Below the pieces are notes generated by a model. That model was not told the origin of the DNA. It did not search any database and saw only the letters and a list, made by a program, of their open reading frames with translations. This document shows, piece by piece, positions 43,763 to 53,636 of a stretch of 64,000 nucleotides of DNA; the stretch's first letter is position 1; every line of letters starts with the position of its first letter. A program made the position numbers and the translations under genes. Origin of the DNA: BOG-908 sp963751795 (GTDB taxonomy: Bacteria; Pseudomonadota; Alphaproteobacteria; Acetobacterales; Acetobacteraceae); the NCBI GenBank assembly GCA_963751795.1, contig CAVVVI010000002.1:248001-312000 (forward strand), in the 5' to 3' direction.

Positions 43763-45117
43763 CCGGCGCTGCCGGCCAGCAGGGGCACGGCGCCCGGCCC
43801 GCCATGCCGCCCGGCGGCCACGGCGTAGGCGGCCAGATGCGCGTCGAGCATGGCGTCGGGTCCCGGCGGCCGGCCCAGCGTGGCGGCCAGTTCGCCCAGC
43901 GTCTCCGGCCGGGCGGCCAGCGCGGCCAGCATGGCGGCGAGGCTTTCCGGGCGCCCGGTCTCGAAATGCAGCCCGTCGATCCCGGGGCGCACCTTCTCGG
44001 CCATGCCGCCGATATCCGAGCAGATCACCGGCCGGCCGGCCGCGAACGCCTCCTGGATCACCACCGGCGAGTTCTCCCACCACACCGAAGGCACCACCAC
44101 GGCGTCCACCTGGCGCATCAGCGTGCGCACCTGGGCGTTCTCGTACGGGCCATGATAGGTCACCGCCGGGCCCGCCCCGGCCAGGGCCACGCGCACCGCT
44201 TCCTGAAACTCGGCCGGCTGGTTGCTGGCATCGCCATGGATCTCCACGCTGGCGCGCGCCCCGCCGGCCTGCAGCAGGCGCGCCGCCTCGATCAGCACGT
44301 CGATGCCCTTCAGCGGCGAGAGCTGGCCGAAGAAGCCGAAGCGCACGGGCCGCCCGCCGGCAATGGCCGGAAACGGCGCGGCCCCGCTGCCGGCATCGTC
44401 GGCCGGGGCGGCGGGCGGCATGTTCTCGAGCACCACGATGCGGTCCTCCGGCAGGCCCCAGGCGGCATAGCGCGCGGCCAGAAAGGCGCTGGGTGCCAGG
44501 AACAGGTCGATATCGGCCAGATGGGCCTGGATGTAGCGCCGGCGCAGGAAGAAATCCGCCGGGCTATGCGCCGGGAAGCAGCCGGCACATTCGGCGGGCC
44601 CGGAGCGCGCGCACAGGCGATGGCCGCCCGTCTTCACCATCTGGCCGTGGTTGTTACAAATACCGAGATATTCGTGCAGGCTGAGCACGATCCGGGTGGC
44701 CGGGCTGGCGCGCTTGATGATGCCGAAAGCCTCCACGCCGAAGCGCAGGTAATGATGCGCGTGCACGATGTCGGGCCGCAATTCGGCGACCAGCGCGGCC
44801 AGGGCCGGCGGGAAGTTCGGGTCGCGGTTGGCGAACTTGAAATAGTCGAACGGGGCGGCGGGCGCGTAGAGGTATTCGCGGGGCCCGTAAGGCTGGCTGA
44901 GGGCCGCGCCCAGCCGGCCCTCCCCGCGCGGGCCGCCACAGCCCAGGAACCAGGCCGCCCCGCCGCGCGCGCGCAGGCCGGCGAACATGGCGTAGGCCGA
45001 AATCTCGCCGCCGCCATGGCTGAGCCTGGGGTGGGCATGCGCCATCACCAGCACGCTGGGCATGCGCGCCGGCGGGCGGGCGGCCGGGGCGGGTGGCCTT
45101 GCTTTGGCGCGCATCAT
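43759..45117 (-). CDS. GT4-type glycosyltransferase
   Basis: This 452-residue GT-B enzyme has the N-terminal acceptor motif LSHGGGEISAYAMFAGL, typical of GT4. The donor half shows RFGFFGQLSPLKGIDVLIEA and WWENSPVVIQEAFAAGRPVI, with E-x7-E. A Cys-containing insert (residues ~160-180: LCARSGPAECAGCFP) is common in this subgroup. The ATG at 45117 overlaps the GT2 stop; a second ATG follows immediately, and MPSVLVMAHAH (45063) is the alternative. It is the second gene of the glycan cluster. Confidence 0.9.
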   Translation of the reverse strand: MMRAKARPPAPAARPPARMPSVLVMAHAHPRLSHGGGEISAYAMFAGLRARGGAAWFLGCGGPRGEGRLGAALSQPYGPREYLYAPAAPFDYFKFANRDPNFPPALAALVAELRPDIVHAHHYLRFGVEAFGIIKRASPATRIVLSLHEYLGICNNHGQMVKTGGHRLCARSGPAECAGCFPAHSPADFFLRRRYIQAHLADIDLFLAPSAFLAARYAAWGLPEDRIVVLENMPPAAPADDAGSGAAPFPAIAGGRPVRFGFFGQLSPLKGIDVLIEAARLLQAGGARASVEIHGDASNQPAEFQEAVRVALAGAGPAVTYHGPYENAQVRTLMRQVDAVVVPSVWWENSPVVIQEAFAAGRPVICSDIGGMAEKVRPGIDGLHFETGRPESLAAMLAALAARPETLGELAATLGRPPGPDAMLDAHLAAYAVAAGRHGGPGAVPLLAGSAG

Positions 45118-46916
45118 CCCGCCGCCACCTGGCCGGGCTGCGGCCAGCGGGATTGGAAACGCCAGGCATTGTACAGCGTCAGGTTCAGCCGTGCCTGGGC
45201 GTGCTGACCGCCCTGGGACTGGCGTTCCAGGTGATAGAGCCGGGCGCGGCGGTCCACCACGCAGGAGAGCCCGGCTTCCTGCACCTTGCAGCACAGATCC
45301 GCATCTTCGAAATCGCCGATCACGTAGCCCTCGTCGAAGCCGCCGAGGCGGCGCGCCAGTTCCGTGCGCATCACCATGCAGGCACCCGTGACGGCCTGGA
45401 CGGGCACCACGCAAGGCGCGCCTTCGGGCAGGCGCCCCTTGTTGGGGTGACGGGGAAACCGCCATCCGCCGAATTCGGCCAGCGTCTCGTAGGCGCAGCC
45501 CTCGTGCTGCACGGTGCCGTCCTCGAACAATAGCAGCGCGCCGACGATGCCGATCGCGGCATCGGCCGCGGCGGTGGCCAGCATGCTGTCGAGCCAATCC
45601 GGCGCCAGCGGGAACACGTCGGAATTGAGGAAGCACACGTAGGGGGCGGTGGCGTGCGCCAGGCCGATATTGTTGGCCGGCGCATAGCCCATGTTGCGGT
45701 CCGGGCAGACCAGGCGGAACGGCCGCCCGAAGCGGGCCAGGCAGGCGGCCGCCAGCGCCTCGGCGGCGCGCAGGCGCGGCGGGTCGTCCAGCACGTAGAT
45801 CAGCTCGTACTCGGCCGGCAGCGTGCGCGCGAAATCGGCGAGCTGGTATTCCATGAAGTCGATGCGCCCATAGAGCGGCACGACGATGCTGCAGGCCGGG
45901 GCTGCCGGCGGCGTGCCGAAGGCCAGCTCGCGCACCTGCGGCGGCGGCGCCAGGCGGAAGGCGTTCATCGCGGCTACCGCCGGGCCGGCCACGCGGTCGA
46001 AGCCGGCCACCATCTCCTGGTAGCGCAGGTCGAACACGCTGAGCACCTCGCGGATCGCCGTCAGCCCGGGGCTGCGCACCGGCGGCAGCCGCTTGAAGCC
46101 CACGGCGCCGGACAGCGTCTCGATCTCATAGACATAGGGCTCGCCCAGTGCCGCCAGGCCGGGCAGGAACGCCATGAATCCGCAGCGCTCCGGGATGTCG
46201 GGGTGCGCGCGGGCCAGGCTCTCGCGCGCATCGGGCCGCGCGATGGCGATCGCCTGGTCGAGATCGAGGCGCACGCGCCGCCCGCCGCTGCGCACATGGA
46301 TGGCGGCGACCTGACGGAACGGATCGGCGAACCAGCCGCGCACCACCAGGCCGCCCGGCGGGCACAGGATGGCGGCGTCGGTTTCGATGAACACCGGGCA
46401 AGGCAGGGCGGCCAGCGTGTCCTCGCCCTTGAACACCGGGCGGGCGAACAGCGCCAGCAGTGCGGTGCGCTGCGCCGAGCGCGGCGCCTGGCCAAGTTGC
46501 AGCCGCACCCGCGCCACCGCATCGGCTTCGGACAGGCGCAGCAATTGCGGCGTCGGCGTCAGCCGCACCGCCCGGCCGGGCGCGCGCAGATGCAGGGCGC
46601 GCAGCTCGCCGCCGGGCGAAGCCTCGCCCTCGGGCAGGAACAGCACGAAGCCGGTGCCGAACGCCCGCACGTCCTCACGCGGGAACAGGCCGAGCAGCGC
46701 CGCGCCGGAGCAGCTGGCATCGCTCAGCTCCAGCGTCGCCTCGGGCGCGTCTGCGGCCTCGCCCCAGCTCAGGGCGAGCCAGCCCCCGAGCAGCCAGCCA
46801 CCGAGCTTGGGGCAAGGCGAGAGAAAATCCACCGATCCGGGACGGGTGGGCAACGGCTTGGCGGCGGCCAGCGCGGCAGGTTTGGGTTCCAGCGTGGGCG
46901 GCATCCGCCACGACAT
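45114..46916 (-). CDS. GT2-type glycosyltransferase with large N-terminal accessory region
   Basis: This 600-residue protein has its GT-A (GT2) catalytic domain in about residues 345-600: CSIVVPLYGRIDFMEYQLAD, NMGYAPANNIGLAHATAPYV, the NSD acidic motif, and TGACMVMRTELARRLGGFDE with GDFEDADLC. The first ~300 residues are not a known transferase. They include a beta-type segment LVVRGWFADPFRQVAAIHVR that resembles the N-terminal domain of the sulfotransferase two genes on. It is the first gene of the minus-strand cluster. The start may be ATG 46916 or 46904; AAGGA fits 46904 better. Confidence 0.85.
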   Translation of the reverse strand: MSWRMPPTLEPKPAALAAAKPLPTRPGSVDFLSPCPKLGGWLLGGWLALSWGEAADAPEATLELSDASCSGAALLGLFPREDVRAFGTGFVLFLPEGEASPGGELRALHLRAPGRAVRLTPTPQLLRLSEADAVARVRLQLGQAPRSAQRTALLALFARPVFKGEDTLAALPCPVFIETDAAILCPPGGLVVRGWFADPFRQVAAIHVRSGGRRVRLDLDQAIAIARPDARESLARAHPDIPERCGFMAFLPGLAALGEPYVYEIETLSGAVGFKRLPPVRSPGLTAIREVLSVFDLRYQEMVAGFDRVAGPAVAAMNAFRLAPPPQVRELAFGTPPAAPACSIVVPLYGRIDFMEYQLADFARTLPAEYELIYVLDDPPRLRAAEALAAACLARFGRPFRLVCPDRNMGYAPANNIGLAHATAPYVCFLNSDVFPLAPDWLDSMLATAAADAAIGIVGALLLFEDGTVQHEGCAYETLAEFGGWRFPRHPNKGRLPEGAPCVVPVQAVTGACMVMRTELARRLGGFDEGYVIGDFEDADLCCKVQEAGLSCVVDRRARLYHLERQSQGGQHAQARLNLTLYNAWRFQSRWPQPGQVAAG

Positions 46917-47083
46917 CCTTTTCCGGTTGGGGGCGCGGCGGCCACGCCGCGAGCCCGCCCGTATGTAGCAACGCGCGGAGGCGCGGGCAAAGAAGCGGCG
47001 CCCTGCACCCCTTGGTGTGCCCCCGCCGCCCCGCTAGGCTGGCGCGGCGCGGCGCCCTGGCCGCGGCGACGAGGAAAGCCATC

Positions 47084-47923
47084 GTGACGACCGCCCCCGA
47101 CCCGCGCGTGACCGTGGGCCAAGCCAGTTTCGCCAACGATGCCCGGCTGTGCCTGATCGCCGGGCCGTGTCAGGTGGAAAGTGCCGCCCACGCCCGCGAA
47201 TGCGCCCAGGCGCTGGCCGAAATCACCGGGCGGCTGGGCGTGGGGTTCGTCTTCAAGAGCAGCTACGACAAGGCCAACCGCACCAGTGCGGCCGGCGCCC
47301 GCGGCGTGGGCATGGAAGCCGCGCTGCAGATCTTCGCCGATATCCGCGCCGAATTCGGCGTGCCGGTGCTGACCGACGTGCACGAGCGCGAGCATTGCGC
47401 CCCGGTGGCCGAGGTGGCCGACGTGCTGCAAATTCCCGCCTTCCTGTGCCGGCAGACCGACCTGATCGTGGCTGCCGCCCGCACCGGCCGCGTGGTCAAC
47501 GTGAAGAAAGGCCAGTTCCTCGCGCCATGGGACATGCGGCACGTGATCGACAAGGTCACCGGGGCGGGCAATCCCCGCGTACTGGTCACCGAGCGCGGCG
47601 CATCTTTCGGCTACAACACGCTGGTGTCGGATTTCCGCGCACTGCCGATCATGGCGGCGATGGGCGCGCCGGTGATCTTCGATGCCACCCATTCGGTGCA
47701 GCAGCCGGGCGGCCAGGGCGCCTCCTCCGGCGGCCAGCGCGAGTTCGTGGCCGTGCTGGCGCGTGCCGCGGTAGCCGTGGGCGTGGCCGGCCTGTTCATC
47801 GAGGCGCATCCGGACCCGGACCGCGCGCCGTCGGACGGCCCCAACATGATTGCGCTGCGCGACATGGAGCCGTTGCTGGCCGAGCTGCTGGCCTATGACG
47901 ATGTGAGGAAAGCCGGCCGGTGA
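47084..47923 (+). CDS. kdsA: 3-deoxy-8-phosphooctulonate (Kdo-8-P) synthase
   Basis: KdsA condenses PEP with arabinose-5-phosphate to Kdo-8-phosphate for the LPS inner core. The 279-residue barrel has the family blocks LCLIAGPCQVES, FKSSYDKANRTS, VLTDVHEREHC, QIPAFLCRQTDL, NVKKGQFLAPWDM, and FIEAHPDPDRAPSDGPN. Length is normal. The GTG at 47084 is chosen for the GAGGAAA 7-10 bases upstream and the family N-terminus. kdsB follows 16 bases later, and the isomerase kdsD, which makes its substrate, lies 2.5 kb downstream. Confidence 0.97.
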   Translation: MTTAPDPRVTVGQASFANDARLCLIAGPCQVESAAHARECAQALAEITGRLGVGFVFKSSYDKANRTSAAGARGVGMEAALQIFADIRAEFGVPVLTDVHEREHCAPVAEVADVLQIPAFLCRQTDLIVAAARTGRVVNVKKGQFLAPWDMRHVIDKVTGAGNPRVLVTERGASFGYNTLVSDFRALPIMAAMGAPVIFDATHSVQQPGGQGASSGGQREFVAVLARAAVAVGVAGLFIEAHPDPDRAPSDGPNMIALRDMEPLLAELLAYDDVRKAGR

Positions 47924-47939
47924 CGCGGCTAACTCGGCC

Positions 47940-48658
<719 letters not shown>

Positions 48659-48662
<4 letters not shown>

Positions 48663-48913
48663 GGTGCGGCGGCCTTGGCAGCCACCAGCCGGGCCAGGTC
48701 GCCCACATTGCGCACGTCGTCGATCTCGGGGCCGTCCAGCGCGATGCCGTACGCGTCTTCCAGCGCCACGATAATCTCGACGTATTTGAACGAATCCCAT
48801 CCGGCCAGCGTCTGCGACGTGGCGGCCGCATCCACCGCCATATCCGGCTTGCGGAAGGTGGCGCGCAGGATGGCCGTCAACGTGTGCATCACCTGATCGA
48901 AATCGGGGTTCAT
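48659..48913 (-). CDS. Acyl/peptidyl carrier protein
   Basis: This 84-residue helical carrier protein has the phosphopantetheine attachment serine S41 in GWDSFKYVEIIVALED. It is smaller in charge bias than the fatty-acid AcpP and closer to DltC or stand-alone peptidyl carrier proteins. Its ATG overlaps the stop of the adenylating enzyme (ATGA), so the pair is coupled and the enzyme presumably loads this carrier. The acceptor of the loaded group is unknown; no DltB, DltD or condensation domain is in the window. Confidence 0.87.
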
Positions 48914-50370
48914 GGCAGCAGCTTCTGCAGGAGGGATGCGGCGGCGGCGCGGTCGATCTTGTCGTTCTCGTTGCGGGGCAGAGCGGCCACGCTGCGATAG
49001 AGTTCCGGGATGGCGTAGGGTTCCAGCACGGCGGCCAAAGCGGTGCGCAGGGCCGGCTCGTCGATCGGCTCCGCGGTCTCGATCAGGGCGGCCAGCACGC
49101 CTGAATGCTGCAGCACGCACACGCTGGGCCAGCCTGCGGCGATGATGGCGGCGGCCACCTCGTCGAGCTCCACGCGGTAGCCGCGCTGCTTCACCTGCGT
49201 GTCGATCCGCCGCTCGAAGAACAGCGCGCCGCCGCGGCGCACGGCCCAATCGCCGGTGTGGAAGCCGCGTTCCGGTTGGCCCGGGCCTACGGCGCGGAAG
49301 GCCTGGGTGGTGCGCACCGGGTCGTTCCAGTAACCCAGCGCCAGCTGCGGGCCGGTGATCACCATCTCGCCCTCGTCGGCGTGCGGGCCGCCGGTCAGGT
49401 GGATGTCCGTGCCGGGGATCGGCGGCCCGATGGCGGTGTTGCTGCCCATGCAGGCCTGGGCGAAATCGTCGCGCGTCATGCGCATCCGGGTCACCGTCAC
49501 GGTCGCCTCGGTCGGGCCATAGGCGTTCTGCACCACCGCATCCGGGCAGGCGGCGAACAGCGCGTCGAGCTGCGGCGCCAGCAGCTTTTCGCCGGCCAGG
49601 GTGAACAGGCGCACGCCGCCCAGATTGGCGGCCGTCAGCTGCCGCGCCGAGCGCATCAGGTCGATCACGCTGGGCACCGATGACCACACGGTGATGCCGG
49701 TGCGCGCGATGGCGCGGGCCGGCAGCAGGCGGTCGCCGGGCGATTGCAGCGGCACCAGCGTGGCGCCGGCGCACAGCGCGCCGAAGATGTCGAGGATGCT
49801 GACGTCGAAGGCGAGGTTGTTGAACTGGCTGACCACATCGCTGCGCCGCACGCTGTCGGAAGCCGCGATCCAGGCGGTGTAATGGTCGAGCGCCGTGCGC
49901 GGAATGACGACGCCCTTGGGCGTGCCGGTGGAGCCGCTGGTGAAGATGACATAGGCGATGGCGTGGCGGCTGCCGCGCCCGGCCAGCCCCGGCGTCGGCG
50001 AATGCTCGGCGGGATCGACGATCAGCGCGCCGGGTGCGGCTGCGGCCAGCGCGGTGGCCAGCGCGCGCGGCGCCACGATCGCGTCGGGCTGCAGCAGGCT
50101 GGCGATGCGCAGCTGCTTGGCCAGTGGCGAGGCCTCGTTGAGCGGCACGTGAAATCCGCCGGCCAGGCCGGCCGCCATGATGGCGGCGCAGGCATCCGGC
50201 CCGCGCGGCAGGGCCACCAGCACCTTCGGCCCGGCCGCCTCCTGCAGCCGGGCGGCGAGGCGGCGGACGCGATCTTCCAATGCGGCGTAGCTGGTATCCG
50301 GCGCCACCGCGCATTTGCCGGGATCGGCGGCGGCCGCGTGCAGGAAGAGGTCGATGGCGTCGGCGGGCAT
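48910..50370 (-). CDS. DltA-like amino acid adenylating enzyme
   Basis: This 486-residue ANL-superfamily enzyme activates a carboxylic acid, probably an amino acid, as the AMP ester and transfers it to a carrier thiol. Core motifs are visible: A3 YVIFTSGSTGTPKGVVI, A5 NAYGPTEATVTVT, A7 FHTGDWA, A8 RIDTQVKQRGYRVELDEV, and the A10 lysine in NENDKIDR. The compact size and motif wording resemble D-alanine:carrier ligase DltA. The specificity pocket was not worked out. It is coupled to the carrier gene and divergent from kdsD. Confidence 0.87.
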   Translation of the reverse strand: MPADAIDLFLHAAAADPGKCAVAPDTSYAALEDRVRRLAARLQEAAGPKVLVALPRGPDACAAIMAAGLAGGFHVPLNEASPLAKQLRIASLLQPDAIVAPRALATALAAAAPGALIVDPAEHSPTPGLAGRGSRHAIAYVIFTSGSTGTPKGVVIPRTALDHYTAWIAASDSVRRSDVVSQFNNLAFDVSILDIFGALCAGATLVPLQSPGDRLLPARAIARTGITVWSSVPSVIDLMRSARQLTAANLGGVRLFTLAGEKLLAPQLDALFAACPDAVVQNAYGPTEATVTVTRMRMTRDDFAQACMGSNTAIGPPIPGTDIHLTGGPHADEGEMVITGPQLALGYWNDPVRTTQAFRAVGPGQPERGFHTGDWAVRRGGALFFERRIDTQVKQRGYRVELDEVAAAIIAAGWPSVCVLQHSGVLAALIETAEPIDEPALRTALAAVLEPYAIPELYRSVAALPRNENDKIDRAAAASLLQKLLP

Positions 50371-50465
50371 GGCCTATAGGACCACCCGTGTGCGGCGGCG
50401 GCGCGGCCGCGCGCTACTGTCGGCTACCGTCACGAACACTGCGCACCCCTCCGAGGACCCCAGGC

Positions 50466-51428
50466 ATGGACGCCCATACCAGCATACAGCGCACGATCGA
50501 GCTCGAGCGCCAGGGCCTTGACGCGCTCGCCGCCGCGCTGCCGGGCGGGCTCGCCGATGCGTTCGGCCGCGCCGCCCAGGTGATCGGCGCGGCCAGCGGC
50601 ACGGTGATCGTCAGCGGCATGGGCAAATCGGGCCATGTCGGCCGCAAGATCGCCGCCACGCTGGCCTCCACCGGCACGCCCGCCCATTTCGTGCACCCTG
50701 CGGAAGCCAGCCACGGCGACCTCGGCGTGATCCGGGAAAACGACGTGGTGCTGGCGCTGTCGTGGTCCGGCGAGACGGCCGAGCTGGCCGACATCGTGGC
50801 CTATACGCGCCGCTTTACCGTGCCGCTGGTGGCCATCACCTCGCGCGCGCACAGCGCGCTGGGGGCGGCGGCCGATGTGTGCCTGGCGCTGCCAGTCAGC
50901 CAGGAAGCCTGCCCGAACGGCCTGGCGCCCACCACCTCGACCACCATGCAGATGGTGGCCGGCGACGCGCTGGCGGTGCTGCTGCTGGAACAGCGCGGCT
51001 TCTCGGCACGCGATTTCGGGCTGTTCCACCCCGGCGGCAAACTGGGCGCGCAGCTGGTGCAGCTGAGCGCGCTGATGCATCGCGGCGATGCGCTGCCGCT
51101 GATCGGCGAGGCGGCCAGCCTGGCCGAGGGCATCGTGGAGATGACCTCCAAACGCTTCGGCATTGCCGGCGTGGTGGATGGCACCGGGGCGCTGGTGGGC
51201 GCACTCACCGACGGCGATCTGCGCCGGGCGTTCCGCGGCGGCTTTGTGGACCGCCCGGTGCGCGACGCGATGGGCCGGCAACCCTACACCCTGCCGCCCG
51301 ACGCGCTCGCCGCCGTGGCGCTGGCGCTGATGAAGGAGGCGCGCATCACCTGCGTGTTCGTGGTGCAGGATGGCCGGCCGGTGGGGCTGGTGCACATCCA
51401 CGATCTGCTGCGAGCGGGCAGCGCCTGA
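50466..51428 (+). CDS. kdsD: Arabinose-5-phosphate isomerase (KpsF/GutQ family)
   Basis: KdsD converts ribulose-5-phosphate to arabinose-5-phosphate, the substrate of KdsA. The 320-residue protein has an N-terminal SIS domain (residues ~35-170: VIVSGMGKSGHVGRKIAATL, HPAEASHGDLG, LSWSGETAEL, PTTSTTMQM). Two C-terminal CBS domains follow (AGVVDGTGALVGALTDGDLRRAF). The ATG at 50466 follows GAGGA by about 8 bases. Gene order kdsA-kdsB-x-x-kdsD gathers most of the Kdo pathway; kdsC and waaA are not in the window. Confidence 0.95.
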   Translation: MDAHTSIQRTIELERQGLDALAAALPGGLADAFGRAAQVIGAASGTVIVSGMGKSGHVGRKIAATLASTGTPAHFVHPAEASHGDLGVIRENDVVLALSWSGETAELADIVAYTRRFTVPLVAITSRAHSALGAAADVCLALPVSQEACPNGLAPTTSTTMQMVAGDALAVLLLEQRGFSARDFGLFHPGGKLGAQLVQLSALMHRGDALPLIGEAASLAEGIVEMTSKRFGIAGVVDGTGALVGALTDGDLRRAFRGGFVDRPVRDAMGRQPYTLPPDALAAVALALMKEARITCVFVVQDGRPVGLVHIHDLLRAGSA

Positions 51429-51438
51429 CGCAGCCCGC

Positions 51439-52311
51439 TCACCGCGCGCCCACCCAGGCCGCGGCCGTGGTGCCGACGGCGCGCAGCACCCCCTCGCGCT
51501 GCGCGTCATCGGCCCCCGGCGCCTCATAGAACGCAGCCGCGATCAGCGGCGCCAAGCCGCCCGGCGGTTGCAGGATCGCGATATCGTTGGCCTGCGCACC
51601 GCACGTGCCGGTCTTGTCGCCCACGGCCCAGGATGCGGGCACCCCGGCCCGGATCCGGTGCAGCCCGGTGGTGGTGCCGGCCAGCCAGGCAGCGAGCTGC
51701 AGGCGGGAGGCGGCGCCCAGGCCGGGGCCGAGCAGCAGGTGGCGCCAGGTGCTGGCGATGGCACGCGGCGTGGTGGTGTCGAGCACGCCGTGGCGCTCGT
51801 TCAGCGCCGGCTCGGTGCGGTCGAGCCGGGTAACGCCGTCGCCGGTGGCGCGGATGATGGCGGTGAGCCCGGCCGGCCCGCCGAGGGCTGCCAGCAGCAG
51901 GTTGGCGGCGGTGTTGTCGCTGAGCGTGATCGCCGCCTGGCAGAGCGCGCCCACCGTCATCGCGCCGTGCACCAGAGCGGCCTGCGTTGCGGCGGAATGC
52001 GGCAGGATGTCGGCCGCCGTGTAGCCGATGCGGCGGTCCAGCCGCTCGATGCCGGTCTCCACCCGCGCCAGCATGGCGGCGGCGGCCAGCAGCTTGAAGG
52101 TGCTGCATTGGAGGAAACGTTCGTCGGCGCGGCAGGACAGCAGGGCGCCGGTGCCGGTATCGAGGATGACGGCGCCCAGCCGGCCGCCGGCACGGCGCTC
52201 GATGGCCGCCAGCGGGTCGGCGGCGCGCGCGGTGCGCGGCGCCAGGGCGGCGGCCAACGCCGGGATGGCGGCCAGGGCAGCGCGGCGTGTGGGCAGGCCG
52301 GCGCCGGTCAT
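51439..52311 (-). CDS. Class A beta-lactamase
   Basis: This 290-residue exported serine beta-lactamase of class A hydrolyses beta-lactam rings in the periplasm. All active-site motifs are intact: S70-T-F-K73, S131-D-N133 (Ambler SDN), E167 with EPALN (Ambler E166/N170), and K233-T-G. The N-terminus PTRRAALAAIPALAAALAPRTARA looks like a Tat-type signal with an ARA-A site. The ATG at 52311 overlaps the dinB stop (ATGA), so it is the second gene of a dinB unit. Sequence composition matches its neighbours, which suggests a resident rather than recently acquired gene. Confidence 0.93.
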   Translation of the reverse strand: MTGAGLPTRRAALAAIPALAAALAPRTARAADPLAAIERRAGGRLGAVILDTGTGALLSCRADERFLQCSTFKLLAAAAMLARVETGIERLDRRIGYTAADILPHSAATQAALVHGAMTVGALCQAAITLSDNTAANLLLAALGGPAGLTAIIRATGDGVTRLDRTEPALNERHGVLDTTTPRAIASTWRHLLLGPGLGAASRLQLAAWLAGTTTGLHRIRAGVPASWAVGDKTGTCGAQANDIAILQPPGGLAPLIAAAFYEAPGADDAQREGVLRAVGTTAAAWVGAR

Positions 52312-53636
52312 CGGCCGGGTAGCCCACGGCCCTTGCCGATCACCGCAGTGCCGAAGCGGGCGCGCAGGCCGTCGATCGCAGTCTGGCGGGCGCGGCGGCG
52401 TGTGGCGTCCGGGTCCGCCAGGTCGCCGGCATCCGCGCTGGCCAGCGGCGCCAGGCCGGCAGCGCCGATGCCGATCAGGCGGAAGGCGGTGCCGTCCGCC
52501 TCGCGTGTCAGAAGCGCGCTGGCCGCGGCGAACAGCGTGTCCGGCAGCGCCGTTGGCTGGGCAAGGCGCTGGGTGCGGGTGCGCGAGGCGAAGCGCGCCG
52601 TCTTGAGCTTGAGCACGACGCCAGCCGCCGCGCAGTCGGCCTGGCGCAGCCGGTCGGCCAGGCGCTCGGCCAGCCGCCACAGATGCGCTTCCAGATCGGC
52701 GCGCGCTGTCAGATCCTGCGCGAAGGTAGTCTCCGCACTGATCGATTTCGCCGCGCTGACCGGGTTGACGCTGCGGGAATCCAGCCCGCGGGCGCGGGCG
52801 GCCAGGCTCGGCCCCTCGTCGCCCAGCATCTGCCGCGCCTCGCGGTCACTCAGCGCCTGCAGCTGGCCCACGCGTAATAGCCCAAGCGCGGCCAGCCGCC
52901 GCTCCTGCGCCGGGCCGATGCCGGGCAGGATGCCGACCGGCTCGGGCGCCAGCACGGCGGCGGCCTCGCGGCCCAGCACCACGAAGCCGCGCGGCTTGTC
53001 GCGGCCGGCGGCCAGCTTGGCCAGCAGTCGGTTGCCCGCCAGGCCGATGCTGATTGTGATGCCGAACCGCGCTTCGACGGCACCGGCCAGGCGCGCCAGC
53101 ACGGCGGCCGGCGGCGCGCCGTGCAGCGACTGGGTGCCCGCCAAGTCCAGCGCCGCCTCGTCAATGGAGAGCGGCTGCACCAGCGGCGTCAGCCCGCGCA
53201 TCAGCGTGCGCAGGCCGCGCGCCACTTCGGCATAGGCCGCCATGTCCGGCTTGAGGACCACCGCATCGGGGCACAGTTTGCGGGCGCGGAACATCGGCAT
53301 GGCGCTGTGCACGCCCGACAGGCGGGCGATGTAGCAGGCGGTGGTGACCACCCCGCGCGCCCCGCCACCGATGATCAGCGGGCGTAGGGCGAGCTCCGGG
53401 TGGCGGGCCTTTTCCACGCTGGCGTAGAAGGCGTCGCAGTCGATATGGGCCACCGTGAGTGCGAACAGCTCGGCATGGCGCACAATGCGCACCGAACCGC
53501 ATTTGCCGCACGGCATGGTTGCGCCCTGCAGGCCACAATCGCGGCACAGGCTGTCCAGACGCGTGCTCCCGTGTTGATCCGCCGGCAGGCGGCGTGCATT
53601 GGAAAGGCCGGTAGGCAGGATAACAGGGATGGGCAC
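52308..53636 (-). CDS. dinB: DNA polymerase IV with N-terminal zinc finger
   Basis: DinB is a Y-family translesion polymerase. The palm motifs are present in VAHIDCDAFYASVEK (metal ligand D66) and QPLSIDEAALDL. The finger, thumb and little-finger regions follow, including LAGNRLLAKLAAGRDKP and GIGPAQERRLAALG. The first ~50 residues hold a C4 zinc finger (C31, C34, C43, C46), as seen in other alphaproteobacterial DinB proteins. The start is uncertain: GTG at 53636 makes the gene overlap the divergent glutathione transferase by eight bases. No LexA box was searched quantitatively. Confidence 0.92.
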   Translation of the reverse strand: MPIPVILPTGLSNARRLPADQHGSTRLDSLCRDCGLQGATMPCGKCGSVRIVRHAELFALTVAHIDCDAFYASVEKARHPELALRPLIIGGGARGVVTTACYIARLSGVHSAMPMFRARKLCPDAVVLKPDMAAYAEVARGLRTLMRGLTPLVQPLSIDEAALDLAGTQSLHGAPPAAVLARLAGAVEARFGITISIGLAGNRLLAKLAAGRDKPRGFVVLGREAAAVLAPEPVGILPGIGPAQERRLAALGLLRVGQLQALSDREARQMLGDEGPSLAARARGLDSRSVNPVSAAKSISAETTFAQDLTARADLEAHLWRLAERLADRLRQADCAAAGVVLKLKTARFASRTRTQRLAQPTALPDTLFAAASALLTREADGTAFRLIGIGAAGLAPLASADAGDLADPDATRRRARQTAIDGLRARFGTAVIGKGRGLPGR

